Origin: Ruminococcus sp. FMBCY1
GTDB lineage: Bacteria; Bacillota; Clostridia; Oscillospirales; Acutalibacteraceae
Length of the DNA: 64,000 nucleotides
Assembly: GCF_023921805.1 (NCBI RefSeq)
Contig: NZ_CP074197.1
Coordinates: 992,001 to 1,056,000, forward strand
Reading direction: 5' to 3'
The notes beneath the pieces are model-generated. The model worked only from the letters and a program-made list of their open reading frames with translations, did not search any database and was not told where the DNA came from. Positions 52,027-61,774 of this stretch are shown here, in pieces. Position numbers and translations under genes: made by a program. Each line of letters starts with the position of its first letter. Position 1 is the first letter of the stretch.

Positions 52027-55000
52027 ATGAAAGCAAAACTCTCAAAAAAACTGCTCAGCATTGGGCTTTCGGTACTTATGGCTGTTTCTGTATTGCCGTT
52101 GTCGCTTATATCAACAAATGCAGTAACCTGTAACATAAAAATCAGCAATATTACCTACCCACGACCTGACGCAAAACCTGATCATAATATTAAATACAGC
52201 GGTAATTTAAAGTATGAATTACTTGGTACAGTTTGGAGTTCAGACAACGACAGTATTAGTGCTTCAATTGAACCAAAAGAATTTGAAAATTTCTATAATA
52301 GTCTTCTCGGTTCAATAAGTGAAGAAACGAATGACCTTCCAAAGTTTGTTGATACAGAAAGTTATTATTTTTATTCTATGTTTGTTGTAAGAAATCAAAC
52401 AATACCATATGGAATGCAAGCAGATGTTGAATTTTATGATACAGATAACAATTTGCTTGAAGCATCGGAAGAAAGAATGTTTATGCCTGTATCCACATTG
52501 AAAAGTCAGCTTCCGGATGATACTTATATTGATCCCAATTATCTTTCCGATAACGATACTGTTTTATTATGTGCGACAAAAAGAATTATTTGTTCTCCTA
52601 AAGACCATATCCACACAAGCGGAGCAAAGGCATATGACATTTTTGAGCATTATGAGTTATGCAAAACCTGCGGTAAAAAAATGCTTGATACAGTTTATAC
52701 TCATAGCGAATCATCTTATAAAGGAAGAGAGCATTGGTATGTTGACAAGCAGCCTACCAATACAACAGATGGCAGATGGTATAAAAAATGCGGCGGCTGC
52801 AATTATGAATTTGATTCACTTACAATTCCAAAAAGAAGCAATCAGATTATTGTTAAAAGCTATGACGAGCTTAAAGCCGCACTTGCAAAAGGCGGAAAGC
52901 AATGGATTACTATAAATTTTACCAATAGTTACAATGGCTATGAAGTTATAGAAGACTCAAAACAAAATAATGAGTTATGCTTAGATGATCCAAAAGCTGA
53001 AATTACTATTAATATGAATAAATTTAAAATTTCAAGGGAAACCCTTTATGATGATTGTCTTTTTAACATTAAACGTGGTAGTCTTAGAATACTTCAGTTT
53101 GATACTTCAAGTTTAAACGATAACAACACTACATTCAGTTTTTTCTCAGGAAACAATAACAGATGTATATTTAATGTTGCAAAGGGTGCAAGCCTAAGAT
53201 TGAGCAATATAAAGGGTGTAGCAAGAAGCACAGAGTTTTACTATGATTTTCCTTGCGTTATTTCAAAAGGAAATCTGCAAATAGACGGTGGCATATATAC
53301 AACATATACCGAAAAGCCGGCTATAAACATTACGGGAGGCAATGTCACCATTAACGGCGGTAAATTTGAAGCAACATCAAAAGGCCCTGTAATCGGTACT
53401 TTAGTTAAAAACGCTTACGAGAATGACTATAAAAATATAACTATTAATAACGGTCATTTTGGCGGACTGTATAATGCGATTGTATTTGATGAATATACAA
53501 CCGCTACAATTAACCAAGGTAACTTTGAATATGATGACTATTATGAACGTAAACAGGCATTTGGCGTTGTAGCAAACGGCGGTAAACTCACAATCAACGG
53601 CGGAAACTACTATGCCAAAAAAGCTGCTGTTGAAGCAACAAATATGCAATCATTTAACATTAACGGCGGGTATTTCAAACTATTTGATGAAAATAATTAT
53701 AATTTTGAAGGTGCTGTGTGCATAAAAACAACATTAGATTCTGATTATCTCCCCGTTATCTCAGGTGGCACATATGTAGGCTCTTACGGAATTACTTTCT
53801 TGACAAAGCCCAAAATAACTGACCAATGGTTAGCAAGAAGGGTTGATTTTTCAAATGTAATATCTTCAAAGTGCAAAGTATATGATGACGAAAAAAAAGT
53901 TGACATAAATATTGTATCAAACTCATTAGGTAAAAAACATCTTCAAATAATAGCTCCAAATCCGGTTATTACAACTCAGCCCACAGACGGGTATTCTCCA
54001 AACCTTGGTGACGCTGTTACCTTTGATATTAATGCAACAAATGCAGACACATATAAATGGCATATTATTGATGAAAATGGCAAAGAAATTGACTGGCTCT
54101 ATATATTAACCAACGGATACGGTGAGCTTTCCACATCATCCGGAGGCAAAAAATTATTTATTACCAATGTCAGCGACTGGCTTAACGGCAAACAGATATA
54201 CTGCGATGCTATAAGTGGCAATAATACCGTACATTCAAATATAGTAAATATCAAAATCGACAAAAAGCTCAAATATATGAACGATATTTACTTTGACAAT
54301 TTTGATGAGATGTGTAATAACAAAACAATCGGTGATTACAAAAAGCCTAAAACCTCCGAAAATGCACTATACACGATTGGCGAAGTAGAGTGGGCAAAGT
54401 ACGGAAAGCGTCTTGATGACAGCTACAAAATTTCTATAGGCGAAAAACTGAGTCTTGCACTTGAGATTATTCCAAAAAGCGGTTATGAACTGAACAACAA
54501 CATTTACGGAAGAGTAAATGGCATAGACAGCGTAGGCACATTAAAAAGAGCAAACGGAAAAAGGTATATGATATTTGACATCAATGTTAGCGTGCCGGAC
54601 AAATACAAAACCCAGAACATTGAGGTTAATATCAAAGCTCCAACAGTTGGTGCTGCACCTGCCAAAACGGCAAGTTGCGTTGCCGGCAATGTAAATATCA
54701 ACAAAATTGAATGGTCACCGACTGACAGTAAATTTATAAGTAATAAATCCTATACAGTAAAAATTGAGGTTACTCCTATTTATGGGTGGGGCGATATTGA
54801 AACAGTTACGGCAAAGGTAAACGGCAATAATGCTAAATTCATAAAAGAAGGCGGCGGAAAAAATAAGAAATATTATATTAGCTATACATTTGATAAAGCA
54901 AGCGATGTTCTCCTTGGTGACATTGACGGTAACGGAACGCTTTCTATTCTCGATGTTACATTAGGTCAAAGACACCTCGCTGGTAATGTGGTACTTTCAG

Positions 55001-55101
55001 AAACTCAGAAACAAGCGGCGGATATAAATTGCGACGGTCAGATTAATGTAAACGATATGACTCAAATTCAGATTGTAATTTCAAGTGGTGTTGGATTATA
55101 A
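52027..55101 (+). CDS. Large secreted beta-helix protein with dockerin
   Basis: 1024 residues. Signal peptide (ending near LISTNA). A region with HIHTSGAKAYDIFEHYELCKTCGKK, possibly a metal-binding C/H cluster, is followed by a right-handed beta-helix of short turns (GGNVTINGGKFEA, GGKLTINGGNYY, FNINGGYF; residues about 380-620). An Ig-like domain begins near NPVITTQPTDGYSP, then two further beta domains, and a C-terminal dockerin (GDIDGNGTLSILDVTLGQ, ADINCDGQINVNDMTQI). Beta-helices often bind or cleave polysaccharides, but no catalytic motif is evident. AAAGGAGG precedes the start. Confidence 0.85.
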   Translation: MKAKLSKKLLSIGLSVLMAVSVLPLSLISTNAVTCNIKISNITYPRPDAKPDHNIKYSGNLKYELLGTVWSSDNDSISASIEPKEFENFYNSLLGSISEETNDLPKFVDTESYYFYSMFVVRNQTIPYGMQADVEFYDTDNNLLEASEERMFMPVSTLKSQLPDDTYIDPNYLSDNDTVLLCATKRIICSPKDHIHTSGAKAYDIFEHYELCKTCGKKMLDTVYTHSESSYKGREHWYVDKQPTNTTDGRWYKKCGGCNYEFDSLTIPKRSNQIIVKSYDELKAALAKGGKQWITINFTNSYNGYEVIEDSKQNNELCLDDPKAEITINMNKFKISRETLYDDCLFNIKRGSLRILQFDTSSLNDNNTTFSFFSGNNNRCIFNVAKGASLRLSNIKGVARSTEFYYDFPCVISKGNLQIDGGIYTTYTEKPAINITGGNVTINGGKFEATSKGPVIGTLVKNAYENDYKNITINNGHFGGLYNAIVFDEYTTATINQGNFEYDDYYERKQAFGVVANGGKLTINGGNYYAKKAAVEATNMQSFNINGGYFKLFDENNYNFEGAVCIKTTLDSDYLPVISGGTYVGSYGITFLTKPKITDQWLARRVDFSNVISSKCKVYDDEKKVDINIVSNSLGKKHLQIIAPNPVITTQPTDGYSPNLGDAVTFDINATNADTYKWHIIDENGKEIDWLYILTNGYGELSTSSGGKKLFITNVSDWLNGKQIYCDAISGNNTVHSNIVNIKIDKKLKYMNDIYFDNFDEMCNNKTIGDYKKPKTSENALYTIGEVEWAKYGKRLDDSYKISIGEKLSLALEIIPKSGYELNNNIYGRVNGIDSVGTLKRANGKRYMIFDINVSVPDKYKTQNIEVNIKAPTVGAAPAKTASCVAGNVNINKIEWSPTDSKFISNKSYTVKIEVTPIYGWGDIETVTAKVNGNNAKFIKEGGGKNKKYYISYTFDKASDVLLGDIDGNGTLSILDVTLGQRHLAGNVVLSETQKQAADINCDGQINVNDMTQIQIVISSGVGL

Positions 55102-55303
55102 ATACAAGAAAGCAAATCGAAATCTATCACAATAATGATTACGAATATGAACAGATTTCAAATCTCACCAGCCTATAGCAAATACAAAGAAAAAATATTA
55201 ATTCGAGTAGCTAGTTGAAAGCAGTCGCAAAATCGGTGAATTCAAAACTTCCAATGCAAAGCTGTTTCTCATCAAATTACAGGAAGAAGCTCGAGTACAA
55301 TAA

Positions 55304-55340
55304 AAACAGCACTCACATCATTACGGTGTGAGTGCTGTTT
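55304..55340. terminator. Hairpin after the large dockerin gene
   Basis: AAACAGCACTCACA (55304-55317) pairs with 55327-55340. The flanking tails are only weakly T-rich. The rest of 55102-55476 holds no gene that I can support; it may include debris of the insertion sequence. Confidence 0.55.
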
Positions 55341-55476
55341 CTGTCTGATGTATTTTATGTGATAAAGGTTTTGCTTAGGAAAAATATGTAAGAAAAAATA
55401 CACTTTCTAAATTTGTATGGACAGTACAAAAAAAGACTACCTAAAGTAGATAATTGAATTTTAAGCGGAGTCAGTT

Positions 55477-56190
55477 TTGTCTTTAATTGAATACAATATC
55501 TGTCTCTATTCTTCTGATGAAATGGTATGTACCAAAACACTTTACAACTATGCGGATTTAGGATTACTGCCAATCGAAAACATAGATTTACCGGAAAAGC
55601 TGAAAAGAAATATCAAATCCTCAAGCACTCGAAAAAGCAGAAAAAAACTTGGCAAAATCATTGAAGAACGCCCTGAAACAGTAAATTTAGGGGAAAAATT
55701 CGGTCATTTGGAAATAGACAGTGTGCTTTGCAAAAAGAAAGATACAAAGCCGGCCATAATGACAATAGTCAAAAGAAAAACACGAATGTCTTTGTGGGCA
55801 AAAATAAAAGATCATTCATCAATGGCTATAGATGAAGCCCTACAAAGTCTGGTTAATCGCTTTGGAACTAAGAAATCCGAAGTGTTTAAAAGTATCACAG
55901 GCGACAACGGTTCTGAGTTTGCCAATCTATCGAACATAGAAAATAACGGAATATCCGTGTATTTTACTCATCCATACACATCTTGTGAAAAAGGAACTAA
56001 TGAATGTCACAACAAAATGTTAAGACGGTTCATTCCTAAAGGGAAAAGCATAGATGACTATAGTGCAGAAGATATACTCTTCTTTTCTGATGTAATCAAT
56101 GAACTGCCAAGAAAAATTCTTAACTATCACACACCAAGGAACTGTTTGATAATCGATTGGACAGAATATATGCTACTTAAATGTTTGTGA
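55477..56190 (+). pseudogene. IS30-family transposase, 3' part
   Basis: 237 codons. The DDE catalytic core is present: GHLEIDSVL (first Asp), ITGDNGSEF (second Asp) and EKGTNECHNKMLRRFIPKGK (Glu region). The N-terminal HTH, normally about 100 residues, is missing and the start context is poor. This is a broken insertion sequence at the left side of the GHKL cassette. Confidence 0.85.
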
Positions 56191-56379
56191 TAACATTTCT
56201 TATTGCGATAACTCCAAAATTTCTGCTTCAGTGGATAGGATATTTTTATTGTTTCAACTTGCTATTGCAATTTGCGATTTTATTTATTATAAAAATAATT
56301 TCAAAATAGCTAAAAGCAATTGACAAATAATGTAGAAATAATTAAAATATAATAAAAGCAAAACGAAAAGGAGAAAAAT

Positions 56380-56604
56380 ATGACTGAATCAAAACATGAT
56401 AAATTTATAAGAGTTGCTGAGGCTAGAACAAATAAAATCATTGACATGGTCAGGCTATTGAGTAATTGCTCAAATACTGCAACTTATGAATATACAGATG
56501 AAGACGTGAAAAAAATTTTCTCTGCACTAGAATCAGAATTAAAAGCTTGCAAAAACAAGTATCAAGATAACAGTAATAAAGACAGTAAATTTTCATTGAG
56601 GTGA
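56380..56604 (+). CDS. Small helical protein of the GHKL cassette
   Basis: 74 residues. HDKFIRVAEARTNKIIDMVRLLSNCSNTATYEYTDEDVKKIFSALESELKACKNKY is two to three helices. Proteins of this pattern recur as small companions in Firmicute accessory islands, from memory and without a named function. AAGGAG 8 nt before the ATG; the stop is 5 bp before the ATPase start, so the two are coupled. Confidence 0.7.
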   Translation: MTESKHDKFIRVAEARTNKIIDMVRLLSNCSNTATYEYTDEDVKKIFSALESELKACKNKYQDNSNKDSKFSLR

Positions 56605-56609
56605 TGCAA

Positions 56610-58520
56610 ATGACTAATGAGTGGAATTTTCCGCACAATGGATTTGGACAAGTACGTGGTGTATCGGATGCGGGGATTGAGACTTTTACTGGAACAGAAA
56701 TACAATCGTTAGCACGAGAGATTTGTCAAAATTCATTGGATGCAGCAGTTGAAGGTAAAAATGCGACTGTAAGAGTTGAATTTGAACAGTACAGAATATC
56801 TTCATCAGACATACCTGGTTATGAGCAATATGCATCTAAAATAAAAAAAGCATACGATTACTGGTCAAAAAAGAATAGTGAGAAGACAATCAAGGTATTA
56901 GCTAAGGCACTGAACTCAATCAAACAACAAACTACAATTGTACTGCGTGTCAGTGACTTTAATACAACCGGACTGAGTCATCCGTATGAAGATAGTGACG
57001 AGGGTTGGAATGCATTAACTAAACTTGATGGTGGCGCAACTAAAACAGGGGATAAAGCCGGAGCATTTGGAATAGGTAAGAATGCCCCTTTTACTAATTC
57101 AAACTATAGATTGGTTTTTTATAGAACTTTGAATGAAGCACAAGAAACTGCTGCACAGGGAATGTCTCGTTTTATATCTTTTCCGGAAGATTTAAATGAT
57201 AGTATGAACACAATGACCACCGGAATAGGCTATTATGGAAACCCACAAGGAAATTTGCCAGTTAATTCTATCAACGAATTGGAACAGCTTTGCAAAAGAA
57301 CTGAAATTGGAACGGATGTTTTTGTGTATGGATTTAATGCCGGTACAGACTGGGATCGGAACGTTATTAATGAAGTGCTTGAAAATTTTTTAATGGCGAT
57401 TCATAAAAATTTGTTGAGCGTAACAGTTGCTAATAGAAAAATTGATAGTTCAACATTGTCAAGATATCTTAATTCATATAATGCAAAGATTAAAAATGCA
57501 TATTGGTACTATCAGGTACTGACTCGTCCAGAAACAAAAGTGTTTACAAGAGATTTCCATGGATTAGGGACATTAAAACTTAGTATATTAGTTGATTCAT
57601 CAGAAAAATTAAATAAAAAAATTTTGATTACTAGATCTTCAGGGATGAAGCTGTTTGCACTTGGAAATATGTCAAGAATTATTTCGTTTTCTGGCATACT
57701 TGAGATGGAAGGAAAAGAGCTCAATGAGTTTTTTAGAGAAATGGAAACCCCGGCTCACGACAAGTGGTTACCAAGTAGACACTCAACGAATGTATCATTG
57801 GCTAAAGAATATAATAATGAATTAAGAAATTGGATAAGAGATTGTATTCAGACTTTAGGCGAGCATTCTAGTGATGATGAAATTGAGGTTGAAGGATTGG
57901 CAGGAGTTCTTCAAAGAGAATCAGATAAGGCTACTCAAAGTGGAGATGATGATAAGGAAAGTCTTCAAGATACAATTGGGTCTATTACAATTCAACCCAG
58001 AGCGTCCAAAAACAAACCAAAGGGATTGTTTTATGGGAGTGAAGGAAATGGCAAATCGAAAAACACTGATACAGAAGGTATCGTGGGTACTGATGGTAAC
58101 GATCCAACAACACGTAATTTGGGCGGTACAAGACATAGAAGTAAAAAAGATACACATAAGGGTAAAGCGACAACAGGTGGACATGACACTGTGCATAAAA
58201 GATATGGCGGAGATATAAACCAAGAACTTAAGAATGTTAGGGTAATAAAAACATCAAGAAACACATACAGAGTTTCCTTTATCTTGCCACGAGATATTTG
58301 TGCAGGACACGTTGAGATTGTTACGGTTGGAGAGAATGGGAAATCAAATAGGCTTGCAATCTATTCCGCATCAGGATTGATGGGGTGTATAGGTGTAAAG
58401 AAGAGTTCTGAAGGTGTTAGCTTTTCTAGTATGAAAGGGAATGAAAAAGTCCAGTTTGAAATTGCTCTGCTAGATAACCGAGATTATGCAATGGAGGTAA
58501 ATGTATATGAACATAACTAA
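56610..58520 (+). CDS. GHKL-type ATPase (Hsp90/MutL fold) of a candidate defence cassette
   Basis: 636 residues. The ATP-binding Bergerat motifs are in order: LAREICQNSLDAAVEG (N box, Glu/Asn), VLRVSDFNTTGL (D-x-N-x-x-G), GAFGIGKNAPF (lid glycines). A transducer-like middle part follows, then a low-complexity linker (residues 455-540) and a beta-rich C-terminal domain (NTYRVSFILPRDICAGHVEIV). It is not MutL: there is no dimerisation or endonuclease domain. The start at 56610 follows GAGGTG at 6 nt. Likely the motor or sensor of the cassette. Confidence 0.75.
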   Translation: MTNEWNFPHNGFGQVRGVSDAGIETFTGTEIQSLAREICQNSLDAAVEGKNATVRVEFEQYRISSSDIPGYEQYASKIKKAYDYWSKKNSEKTIKVLAKALNSIKQQTTIVLRVSDFNTTGLSHPYEDSDEGWNALTKLDGGATKTGDKAGAFGIGKNAPFTNSNYRLVFYRTLNEAQETAAQGMSRFISFPEDLNDSMNTMTTGIGYYGNPQGNLPVNSINELEQLCKRTEIGTDVFVYGFNAGTDWDRNVINEVLENFLMAIHKNLLSVTVANRKIDSSTLSRYLNSYNAKIKNAYWYYQVLTRPETKVFTRDFHGLGTLKLSILVDSSEKLNKKILITRSSGMKLFALGNMSRIISFSGILEMEGKELNEFFREMETPAHDKWLPSRHSTNVSLAKEYNNELRNWIRDCIQTLGEHSSDDEIEVEGLAGVLQRESDKATQSGDDDKESLQDTIGSITIQPRASKNKPKGLFYGSEGNGKSKNTDTEGIVGTDGNDPTTRNLGGTRHRSKKDTHKGKATTGGHDTVHKRYGGDINQELKNVRVIKTSRNTYRVSFILPRDICAGHVEIVTVGENGKSNRLAIYSASGLMGCIGVKKSSEGVSFSSMKGNEKVQFEIALLDNRDYAMEVNVYEHN

Positions 58521-59391
58521 AAGATTATATACATATCCAGTTTTAAGTGAAGAAAGAGATGATTATGTTGATTCCATTTTCGATGCTGAAGTGCAGTATA
58601 AGATGAATGGTGTGAATAATCTCCAGTTTGATTTCGATATTGAGATGGATAACAAGGATCTCCAAAGAATGATTTTGGCAGGTGATGCTGAATATGTGAT
58701 TCATATTGAGTGTGCTAACACATCTTTCAGAACTGCAATTCATGATATTTCAAACCATGTCAGTAAGGAAATCCCTATTGGAAGAATCAACGGAAGAATT
58801 GAAATTATCGTTTTAATAGCGACAAAAAAAGATGTTTCTCACTTTGTAAATTCTAAATGGGACGATGATTACCAAGGATTGTCATTTGAATTGTCGAAAG
58901 GAAGTATTCTTGCGTACAAAAATATACCCGTAATTGATATTGTAAAAAATTATGAGGAATTTAACAGTGCAAGTTCCATTTTTAAGGTGTATAAGCGATT
59001 AACATCTGAGCCAAAACCGATGGAGATAGATCTTTCAACAGCACAAATCGGTATCGGGGTAGGGTTACAGGAATATGAGATTTATTCTCGCTTCTGCGAT
59101 AAAGAAGAACTTCAGCCGATATTGAATTCTATGATGATTTTCCCAGCACTGGTATATGTTTTCGAAGAATTAAAACAAGAGAATGGCATTGATAATTACT
59201 CGGGAAGAAATTGGTATGTTTCTTTGTCCAAAGCTTATGAGAAGCGTGGAATCGACTTGGCAGATGAACTGTTGAATTCGGATAAGACATCTGTTCAGCT
59301 AGCTCAAGAAGCAATGGAGCTACCGTTAAATGCTGCATTAAGAAAATTTGCAGATTTGTTTGAAAATGTTGAGGAAGAGGATGATATCTAA
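58507..59391 (+). CDS. Unknown protein of the GHKL cassette
   Basis: 294 residues, soluble, acidic. The first half looks beta-rich (RLYTYPVLSEERDDYVDSIF, EYVIHIECANTSFRTAIHDI); the second half is helical. No family recognised. The start at 58507 is 9 nt after GGAGG and overlaps the ATPase stop by 14 bp; the stop touches the next ATG. Tight coupling means it works with its neighbours, perhaps as an adaptor or scaffold. Confidence 0.7.
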   Translation: MNITKRLYTYPVLSEERDDYVDSIFDAEVQYKMNGVNNLQFDFDIEMDNKDLQRMILAGDAEYVIHIECANTSFRTAIHDISNHVSKEIPIGRINGRIEIIVLIATKKDVSHFVNSKWDDDYQGLSFELSKGSILAYKNIPVIDIVKNYEEFNSASSIFKVYKRLTSEPKPMEIDLSTAQIGIGVGLQEYEIYSRFCDKEELQPILNSMMIFPALVYVFEELKQENGIDNYSGRNWYVSLSKAYEKRGIDLADELLNSDKTSVQLAQEAMELPLNAALRKFADLFENVEEEDDI

Positions 59392-60453
59392 ATGAAATTA
59401 TATTTTATGAAAAAAGAAGCATTGGACATCCTCAAATCAAATCTTGATACGGTTTATAATATGTACTTCACAGAAAAAGATAATAAATGGCTATGGAAAG
59501 TCTGCGGAGGAGATCCATTTGTTGAGTTCAAAGAGATACAGGATTTCCAATTAGCACCTATAGATTCTGATATGTCCAAAGGTGAAGTTGAGTTTGCTAA
59601 CTGTAAAATTATTTATAAGCATTTGTCATTTTTAACAGAGTCACAGGCTTGTGATGAAAGGTTATGGGCAGGAATGTGTCACTCTGTATATTATAGTTAT
59701 CTGAGAAAAAGATGGGACTATGATACAAAATCTCCGAAAAATCAGAAGGAGGCTGTATCAAATGTCAAATCGAGATTTTTCTTTTCTGGTGGTACAAGAG
59801 CAGGACTATTTAGAAATTCTATAGCGAAGTGTTGGTGGGTTGGTAGAAATACGTACGATCCAAGTAATGTAAATCCATTTGAAAAGCTTGATATTATAGG
59901 AAGCAACGATATTAGTAGTAAAATCTCGGACATTTTTTATAGTAATAATTTCTCAGCAAATCCGATTATTTTGAACGGTATCGTTAAGGCATTCAAGAAC
60001 TTCAAAGATGAAAACATACAACTATCACTCAAGGAACATATAAGACCATCATTGCAGTTTTTAAATGCAGTGGGTGGTGGAGTTGTTTTGGACTGTCTCG
60101 ATGAAGATGAAATTGCAGACATGCTCATTGATAATATTTATGGTATTATACAAGGTGATCAGCAAAGTGTGGAAATTGAGGCTGAATCCGAAGAATACGA
60201 AGATATGGATATTGATGGTAATGAAATACCAGAAGAGAACATTGAAAAAAGTACTCAAAATGAATATGTAGTTGTTGGTCAAATAGTGAATGTGTATGTG
60301 AAAGAAACTGATGAAATAAAATCAATACTCGTAAACTATCTCCCAAACTCTACAAAAATTCCACCATTGGCAAAAAGTCTTATAGGATGTTATATTGGTG
60401 ATGAAGTATTATTTCAAGGAAAAACATATTTGATTAAGGAAATTCAAAAGTAA
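59392..60453 (+). CDS. DUF6339-like protein with GreA-like C-terminal domain
   Basis: 353 residues. Residues 70-160 (ERLWAGMCHSVYYSYLRKRWDYD, FFFSGGTRAGLFRNSIAKCWWVGRNTYDP) fit the DUF6339 pattern, with Gly/Arg/Trp-rich conserved blocks that could form a nucleic-acid or catalytic site. After an acidic linker the last about 60 residues (IPPLAKSLIGCYIGDEVLFQGKTYLIKEI) resemble the FKBP-like C-terminal domain of GreA/GreB, which binds RNA polymerase. Starts directly after the previous stop. Confidence 0.65.
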   Translation: MKLYFMKKEALDILKSNLDTVYNMYFTEKDNKWLWKVCGGDPFVEFKEIQDFQLAPIDSDMSKGEVEFANCKIIYKHLSFLTESQACDERLWAGMCHSVYYSYLRKRWDYDTKSPKNQKEAVSNVKSRFFFSGGTRAGLFRNSIAKCWWVGRNTYDPSNVNPFEKLDIIGSNDISSKISDIFYSNNFSANPIILNGIVKAFKNFKDENIQLSLKEHIRPSLQFLNAVGGGVVLDCLDEDEIADMLIDNIYGIIQGDQQSVEIEAESEEYEDMDIDGNEIPEENIEKSTQNEYVVVGQIVNVYVKETDEIKSILVNYLPNSTKIPPLAKSLIGCYIGDEVLFQGKTYLIKEIQK

Positions 60454-60503
60454 ATAATATGTTTTAGGTGTTGCACAAGTCCATCAAAGCTGAATTCGTT
60501 CAG

Positions 60504-60532
60504 TTGTGACTAAATGGATTTTATGCTATAAT
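60504..60532 (+). promoter_or_regulatory. Possible promoter before the phosphatase gene
   Basis: TTGTGA (60504-60509), 17-bp spacer, TATAAT (60527-60532). It leaves a 250-bp leader. The region 60454-60788 has no gene that I can support. Confidence 0.4.
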
Positions 60533-60788
60533 AAAATCATCTTTCAACCCCATTAACGATAGCTTGAATTTGCAATAATAGTTCTTGCAAAGAATTATAA
60601 CAAGTAAAAATTGCTTTTGCACCCCCCTAACTGACTACTATTTGACTACTTTTGGAAAATTTAATATGCCACATTTTGCCTTGATTTGCGTGTTTTGAGG
60701 TAATTTTAAAAGTGATACTCATTCCTGTTATACTCATTTTGCCCTTGCAAATCTCGGCATATTACGGCAAATCGGGAGGAATTGTACT

Positions 60789-61259
60789 TTGATTAAAATA
60801 ATGTTTGTGTGCCATGGGAATATTTGCCGATCACCTATGGCGGAATTTGTAATGAAAAAAATTGTTGCGGATAACAAGCTTGCCGATAAATTTTTAATTA
60901 ATTCATCTGCGACAAGTACGGAGGAAATCGGCAACGGTATTCATCGTGGAACAAAGGCAAAATTAACAGAAATGAACATTCCGTTCACCTCACACCATGC
61001 TGTGCAGATTACCAAAGACGATTACAAAAATTATGATTACATAATTGCTATGGATTCTATGAATTTGCGCAATTTACAGCGGATAGTCGGTTTTGACAAT
61101 GAAAAGAAAATTCACCGCCTGCTTGAGTTTACCAATTATTCACGAGATGTGGCAGATCCATGGTACACAGGCAATTTTGATGTTACTTACACCGACATTG
61201 ACAATGGTTGCAGAGCACTTTTGGAGTACATAAAAGAGCATAATTTGAAAATCAACTGA
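60789..61259 (+). CDS. Low-molecular-weight protein-tyrosine phosphatase
   Basis: 156 residues. FVCHGNICRSPMAE is the CX5RS phosphate loop (nucleophile Cys at residue 8), and VADPWYTGNF holds the general-acid Asp. Usual length. TTG start at 60789, 8 nt after GGGAGGA; an ATG four codons later is the alternative. Dephosphorylates tyrosine (or arginine) on proteins. Monocistronic. Confidence 0.93.
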   Translation: MIKIMFVCHGNICRSPMAEFVMKKIVADNKLADKFLINSSATSTEEIGNGIHRGTKAKLTEMNIPFTSHHAVQITKDDYKNYDYIIAMDSMNLRNLQRIVGFDNEKKIHRLLEFTNYSRDVADPWYTGNFDVTYTDIDNGCRALLEYIKEHNLKIN

Positions 61260-61288
61260 TATTTTAAGAATAATATTGCATAATAAAC

Positions 61289-61326
61289 ATCGGAGCATAC
61301 AGCTGTTGCCATATGCCCCGATATAT
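61289..61326. terminator. Terminator shared by the phosphatase and SASP genes
   Basis: ATCGG-A-GCATA (61289-61299) pairs with TATGC-C-CCGAT (61312-61322), T-rich tails on both sides, between convergent genes. Confidence 0.7.
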
Positions 61327-61352
61327 TTTTATGATTTATTTATTAAATCAAA

Positions 61353-61550
61353 TTATTTCATACTGTTTTCGTATGATTCAATCATCTTTTTAACCATCTG
61401 TCCGCCTACCGAACCGGCTTCTCTTGATGTTAAGTCGCCGTTATAACCCTGTTTAAGGTTTACGCCCACTTCGTTTGCACATTCCATCTTAAAGCGTTCC
61501 ATTGCTTCCTTTGCCTGTGGTACATTAAGCTGATTGTTATTGCTTGACAT
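61353..61550 (-). CDS. Small acid-soluble spore protein, alpha/beta type
   Basis: 65 residues. VPQAKEAMERFKMECANEVGV and LTSREAGSVGGQMVKKMIESYE are the two conserved SASP helices, with the germination-protease-like site in the first. SASPs coat and protect spore DNA. This supports a spore-forming lineage. Followed by the shared terminator. The region 61551-61774 upstream holds only the pheT terminator. Confidence 0.93.
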   Translation of the reverse strand: MSSNNNQLNVPQAKEAMERFKMECANEVGVNLKQGYNGDLTSREAGSVGGQMVKKMIESYENSMK

Positions 61551-61732
61551 ATTGGTTTTCTCCTTTGTTAATTATTTTTTAGTTAATTTTATATTTTAAG
61601 CGTCAGGTTCAACCTCTTGATTTCCTTCCGCAATAGTATTGTTTGCGGTAGTTTTCTTTTTATAATATGTAAATTTTTCATATATTTTATTTTAAAATCA
61701 TTTCTTTTACTGTCAATATAACAATACAGCAA

Positions 61733-61763
61733 AACCGACCGTAAAATTTAATTACGGTCGGTT
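61733..61763 (-). terminator. Terminator of pheT
   Basis: AACCGACCGTAA (61733-61744) pairs with 61752-61763, with a weak T-rich leftward tail, 11 bp past the pheT stop. Confidence 0.8.
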
Positions 61764-61774
61764 GTTTTAATTTA

